A stretch of DNA of 26,643 bases from UBA1757 sp963617485 (GTDB taxonomy: Bacteria; Bacteroidota; Bacteroidia; Bacteroidales; UBA1402), in the NCBI GenBank assembly GCA_963617485.1, contig CAVEPA010000016.1:1-26643 (forward strand), given 5' to 3'. This document shows, piece by piece, positions 23,918 to 26,643 of this stretch; the stretch's first letter is position 1, and each line of letters opens with the position of its first letter. The notes below the pieces were generated by a model. That model saw only the letters and a list, made by a program, of their open reading frames with translations. It made no database searches and had not been told where the DNA came from. Made by a program: the position numbers and the translations under genes.

Positions 23918-25021
23918 CTAGCGGACATTGCCGAGCAAGGCTTCCCACTCCTTGACAATGGAGCGGTCGGCAAAATAGTCGATGCGCATGGCCTGGCGCA
24001 CGCGGGCGAGCGTTTCATTGGTAACTTCCACCGCTTTGGCCGTACCGGCCTGCAAAATATCGTACACCGCATCAATGTCCTTTTCCCACTTGGCACGCTC
24101 AGCGCGAATGGGAGCCAGGGTTTCCTCCAGCACATTAAAGAGGAACTTCTTGCAAGTGCCATCACCCAAACCGCCGCGACGATAATGCTCTTTCATCTCG
24201 TCCAGACAGCTATAATCGGGCAGATACGCAGCAAAATGAGCATCGTTGCAGAAAGCGTCCAGATAAGTGAACACCACATTGCCTTCGGTATGGCCGGGGT
24301 CGCTGATTTGCAGATGCTGCGGGTCGGTAAACATCTTGCCGTTAATCTGTTTCTTTACCACATTGGCCGGGTCGCTCAGATAGATGCAGTTGCCCAGACT
24401 CTTGCTCATCTTGGCCTTGCCGTCCACACCGGGCAGACGGCGCTGCATGGCATTTTCGGGAATCATCGCCTTGGGCATCACCAGCGTCTCGCCATAAATG
24501 CGGTTGAAACGCTCCACAATCTCGCGGGTTTGCTCCAGCATGGGCAGCTGGTCTTCGCCCACCGGCACCACATTGGCATTGAAAGCCGTAATGTCGGCAG
24601 CCTGCGACACAGGGTAAGTGAAGAAGCCCGTGGGCAGACCTTCGTCTTCGAAACCGCGCATCTTGATTTCGGCCTTCACGGTTGGGTTGCGCGACAAACG
24701 CGCCGTCGACACCAAGTTCAGATAGTAGAACGTCAGGGCATGCAGCGCCGGCAGCGCCGACTGCACGCAGATGGTCGTTTTACTCGGATCGATGCCCACC
24801 GACAGATAGTCGAGCATCACATTGATGATGTTTTCGCGTATCTTGCCGGGATTGTCGGCATTATCGGTAAGTGCCTGGTCGTCGGCTATCAGGATATTGA
24901 TGGAGTCGTACAGGCCCGAATTTTGCAGTTCCACACGCCGTTTGAGCGAGCCCACAAAATGGCCCAAATGCAGGCGGCCGGTAGGACGGTCGCCGGTAAG
25001 GATGATTTGCTGATTTTTCAT
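23918..25021 (-). CDS. trpS: Tryptophan--tRNA ligase
   Basis: This 367-residue class I aminoacyl-tRNA synthetase charges tRNA-Trp. GDRPTGRLHLGHFVGSL (10-26) contains the HIGH-type signature as HLGH, and the KMSKS loop is exact at 204-208. The middle has VGEDQLPMLEQTREI, the tryptophanyl-adenylate contact region in bacterial TrpRS. It is slightly longer than the 330-residue B. subtilis/E. coli type, as in many Bacteroidetes. Upstream, TATTTTTG (minus strand 25034-25027) ends only six bases before the ATG, so the message may be leaderless or start from the upstream gene. It is followed by the NSS transporter gene after 8 bases. Confidence 0.95.
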   Translation of the reverse strand: MKNQQIILTGDRPTGRLHLGHFVGSLKRRVELQNSGLYDSINILIADDQALTDNADNPGKIRENIINVMLDYLSVGIDPSKTTICVQSALPALHALTFYYLNLVSTARLSRNPTVKAEIKMRGFEDEGLPTGFFTYPVSQAADITAFNANVVPVGEDQLPMLEQTREIVERFNRIYGETLVMPKAMIPENAMQRRLPGVDGKAKMSKSLGNCIYLSDPANVVKKQINGKMFTDPQHLQISDPGHTEGNVVFTYLDAFCNDAHFAAYLPDYSCLDEMKEHYRRGGLGDGTCKKFLFNVLEETLAPIRAERAKWEKDIDAVYDILQAGTAKAVEVTNETLARVRQAMRIDYFADRSIVKEWEALLGNVR

Positions 25022-25026
25022 GGCCG

Positions 25027-25034
25027 CAAAAATA
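25027..25034 (-). promoter_or_regulatory. Possible -7 box directly in front of trpS
   Basis: On the minus strand TATTTTTG fits TAnnTTTG and is followed by CGGC. Its predicted start would fall at or next to the trpS ATG (25021). The upstream 25035-25069 stretch is AT-rich without a clear -33 element. Confidence 0.4.
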
Positions 25035-25069
25035 CAAAAAAATTATCTCAAGCAGCCCCGAAATACTGG

Positions 25070-26209
25070 CTAAAAAAGCGCTATCAGCACGCAGACCAAA
25101 TGCGCCACTACCCCGGCACACAAACCGCCGATAGTATGCGACCCGATGGCCTTGGACGTAAACTCGCGATAGCCCAGCGAATCGAGCATGGCCGTGTGTG
25201 TGCTCAGATAGCCGCTCCAGCACATACCAATGGCCGTGCAAACCGCAATGGCATTGCCGTCCACCCAACCTTGGGCCACGAAATTGGGAATCAGGCTCAG
25301 GGCCGCACCCACGGCACCCAGCGCCGTAATGGGGAATGCCACCAGATGCGGGTCGGTAAAACCAAACAGCCAACGGAAAACGAAGCTGATTTTGTCGGCC
25401 AGCCAAGGCAGCAGTTCCGTGCCTTGATAAGCCGCGCCTGTGTACACGCCCGTTGCCGTATCGGGGCCGAAGGTCAGCATCATCACCAGGGTAGAAATGC
25501 ACAGCACGCCGGGAATGATAGACATGCCCACTTCCACACCGCTTTTGCCGCCATCGAGCACGGCATCCAGAATGCGCGTAAACATCGATTTGCTCTGGTA
25601 GGCTTTGGCTTCTTCGGCGGCGATGGCCTCGGCGTTTTCATCGGCAGGTTCATCTTTGAACTCGGGGCGCGCCTTCAGGATAAAATGCTGCATGAGCCGC
25701 GTAGACACAATGCAGCCGCAGCATGCGCCGAACAGACCCACCAGCGGTTCCCAGGTGAAGCCCTGCCCCAGCATGAACACTATCACCAGCATACCCATGC
25801 CGAAAGCCGTGCCGAAATTGGTGAGCGAGATGTATTGGTATTTCTTGAAGTACTTGCTGAAGCTCTTGTCGTGCGCCAGCGAGATAATGGCCGGATTGTC
25901 CGAAAGGAAGGTCATCACTGCGCCCAGCGAAGCCACACCGGGCAGGTGAAACAGTGGTTTCATAAGCGGACGCAGCAGTTTTTCTATGAGCGACACCACC
26001 CCAAACTCCACAAAAATCTTGCTCAACGCGCCCATTATCACGCAGATGGACATCAGGAAAAACACTGTGTTGATAAGCAGGTCGTGTGCCGTATGCATAA
26101 TGGTATTCAGCATGTTAGCCATGCCCATCACTGTGCCCAGATAGCCAAATAGCACTATCACCACCACCAAGCAGACCACGCCCTTGGGGAGCCGGAATCT
26201 TTTTTTCAT
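25070..26209 (-). CDS. Gate-domain (nucleoside recognition) membrane protein, possible CD0519/CD1768-type
   Basis: This 379-residue inner-membrane protein has about 9-10 helices. Two Gate-type halves are visible: VFFLMSICVIMGALSKIF through TFLSDNPAIISLAHDKS in the first, and GMSIIPGVLCISTLVMML through YLSTHTAMLDSLGYREF in the second. An acidic, Glu/Ala-rich cytoplasmic loop (about 190-215) separates them. Proteins with this domain include nucleoside transporters and spore-maturation SpmA/B, but this branch has no proven substrate. The ATG at 26209 was preferred to one at 26248 because it is followed directly by the basic, then hydrophobic N-terminus and overlaps the stop of the small gene upstream by ATGA. 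It precedes trpS by 48 bases on the same strand. Confidence 0.82.
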   Translation of the reverse strand: MKKRFRLPKGVVCLVVVIVLFGYLGTVMGMANMLNTIMHTAHDLLINTVFFLMSICVIMGALSKIFVEFGVVSLIEKLLRPLMKPLFHLPGVASLGAVMTFLSDNPAIISLAHDKSFSKYFKKYQYISLTNFGTAFGMGMLVIVFMLGQGFTWEPLVGLFGACCGCIVSTRLMQHFILKARPEFKDEPADENAEAIAAEEAKAYQSKSMFTRILDAVLDGGKSGVEVGMSIIPGVLCISTLVMMLTFGPDTATGVYTGAAYQGTELLPWLADKISFVFRWLFGFTDPHLVAFPITALGAVGAALSLIPNFVAQGWVDGNAIAVCTAIGMCWSGYLSTHTAMLDSLGYREFTSKAIGSHTIGGLCAGVVAHLVCVLIALF

Positions 26210-26436
26210 AAATAAACGGAACTTTGATGCGTCGGTATAAATATACATTTTGACGCCGCTAACCTACAGTTTAAAAACCATATTAGCAAGCCCATCTGCA
26301 AAAAAAACACTACGGCCGTCAGAACCATCTTAAACGAAGGCGGATTCATTCTGGACGTGTCAATTTGCGATTCAAGAGCATTAAGTGTAATTGCTGCAGA
26401 ATCGTTGTTCTTCAAATCTTCCCGCTTGTCGGCCAT
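26206..26436 (-). CDS. Small single-helix membrane protein of unknown function
   Basis: This open frame encodes 76 residues: a charged N-terminal segment (MADKREDLKNNDSAA), then one hydrophobic helix at about 37-56 (MVLTAVVFFLQMGLLIWFL) and a short tail. I do not recognise a family. Support for a real gene comes from its stop overlapping the next start by four bases (ATGA), a purine-rich AAGGGAAA stretch just before the ATG, and the sensible charged-then-hydrophobic layout. Against it are its short length and an AT-rich tail that may be non-coding. If real, it may be an accessory subunit translationally coupled to the Gate-domain protein (inference). Confidence 0.48.
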   Translation of the reverse strand: MADKREDLKNNDSAAITLNALESQIDTSRMNPPSFKMVLTAVVFFLQMGLLIWFLNCRLAASKCIFIPTHQSSVYL

Positions 26437-26494
26437 TTTCCCTTCGCTCCAGAAGTTTATCTACTTTTAGGGAAAGCCACAAAAAAGCGGATAG

Positions 26495-26518
26495 TCGAAA
26501 ATTATATCACCAAATGAC
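26495..26518. repeat. Upstream copy of a 24-base imperfect direct repeat
   Basis: Starts TCGAAAAT, then ends in TCAC and TGAC half-motifs. It matches the copy at 26571-26594 at 17 of 24 positions. The two copies are 76 bases apart and bracket the promoter at 26538-26567. Confidence 0.6.
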
Positions 26519-26537
26519 ACTTTTTCTTATTGGCTTT

Positions 26538-26567
26538 TTTGATAACTAAAGAAAACAACTACCTTTG
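26538..26567 (+). promoter_or_regulatory. Near-consensus promoter of the right-edge gene
   Basis: TTTG (26538-26541), an 18-base spacer and TACCTTTG (26560-26567) match the Bacteroidetes consensus. The predicted start is near 26574, inside the dyad at 26568-26608, and about 38 bases before the ATG at 26612. Confidence 0.7.
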
Positions 26568-26608
26568 TAATCGAAAATCACGTCACTAGGTGACGCAAAA
26601 TTCGATTA
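26568..26608. promoter_or_regulatory. 41-base dyad over the transcription start, candidate operator or 5' UTR hairpin
   Basis: TAATCGAA (26568-26575) is the exact reverse complement of TTCGATTA (26601-26608), and CGTCAC (26581-26586) of GTGACG (26590-26595), around the centre TAG. Fifteen of 19 arm positions are symmetric. It lies immediately after the -7 box and ends three bases before the start codon. Confidence 0.65.
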
Positions 26609-26611
26609 GCG

Positions 26612-26643
26612 ATGAAAGCCATTGAACGAAAAAAATATCTGGA
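26612..26643 (+). CDS. Start of a gene cut by the window edge (possibly an AAA ATPase with DUF4143)
   Basis: Only ten complete codons are visible: MKAIERKKYL. The ATG is correctly placed after a strong promoter. The pattern (Met, then Ile-Glu-Arg, then Tyr-Leu) resembles the N-terminus of Bacteroidales ATP-binding proteins of the AAA/DUF4143 group, but ten residues are too few for a firm call. Confidence 0.4.
   Translation, partial: MKAIERKKYL

Noticed and set aside
24185..26152. A 655-codon plus-strand frame opposite trpS and the Gate-domain gene
   Set aside because: It spans two real genes and the gap between them, and its translation is dominated by His, Gln and Arg with no recognisable domain.
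26495..26594. Two repeat copies at the right edge as a CRISPR or phage attachment site
   Set aside because: Only two imperfect copies are seen, bracketing a promoter, with no spacer pattern, integrase or Cas gene in view.

Overview
The window looks like a chromosomal segment of a saccharolytic, probably gut-associated Bacteroidales bacterium (Bacteroides/Prevotella-like; genus not resolved). The reasons are: repeated promoters of the Bacteroidetes type (TTTG, about 19 bases, TAnnTTTG), start sites without strong Shine-Dalgarno sequences, and gene families typical of the phylum (DUF4954, DUF5020, GT3-type glycogen synthase, DUF3417-containing glucan phosphorylase, GH95 fucosidase, PL1 pectate lyase). 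No insertion sequence, prophage or CRISPR array was seen, and every gene apart from the two window-edge genes appears intact.

Layout, left to right. (1) 1-3581, minus: an NfnAB-type flavoprotein pair followed within 13 bases by a secreted PL1 pectate lyase that runs off the left edge. (2) 3750-4430, plus: a HAD phosphatase (phosphoglycolate phosphatase-like). (3) 4449-6697, minus: a FucI/AraA-type sugar isomerase and an SPFH/prohibitin membrane protein. (4) 6822-6905, minus: tRNA-Leu(CAA) with a near-perfect promoter and a terminator. (5) 7070-11171, plus: a MATE exporter and a secreted GH95 alpha-L-fucosidase. (6) 11372-14633, plus: a DUF4954 beta-helix protein and a two-domain SIS sugar-phosphate isomerase, closed by a strong terminator. 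(7) 14719-19680, minus: glycogen synthase, glucan phosphorylase and a YciO/YrdC protein. (8) 19903-22537, plus: adenine phosphoribosyltransferase, a Tsx-like outer-membrane channel (DUF5020) and an AzgA-type purine permease, together a plausible purine salvage route. (9) 22617-26436, minus: a possible small membrane protein, a Gate-domain membrane protein, tryptophanyl-tRNA synthetase and an NSS-family sodium symporter. (10) 26437-26643, plus: a promoter wrapped in repeats that drives a gene cut off by the right edge.

Most of this is housekeeping and carbohydrate metabolism. The parts most likely to be underdescribed are the DUF4954-SIS operon, the apt/DUF5020/AzgA module, the pairing of trpS with an NSS transporter, the nested inverted repeats between GH95 and DUF4954, and the dyad-plus-repeat operator at the right edge.
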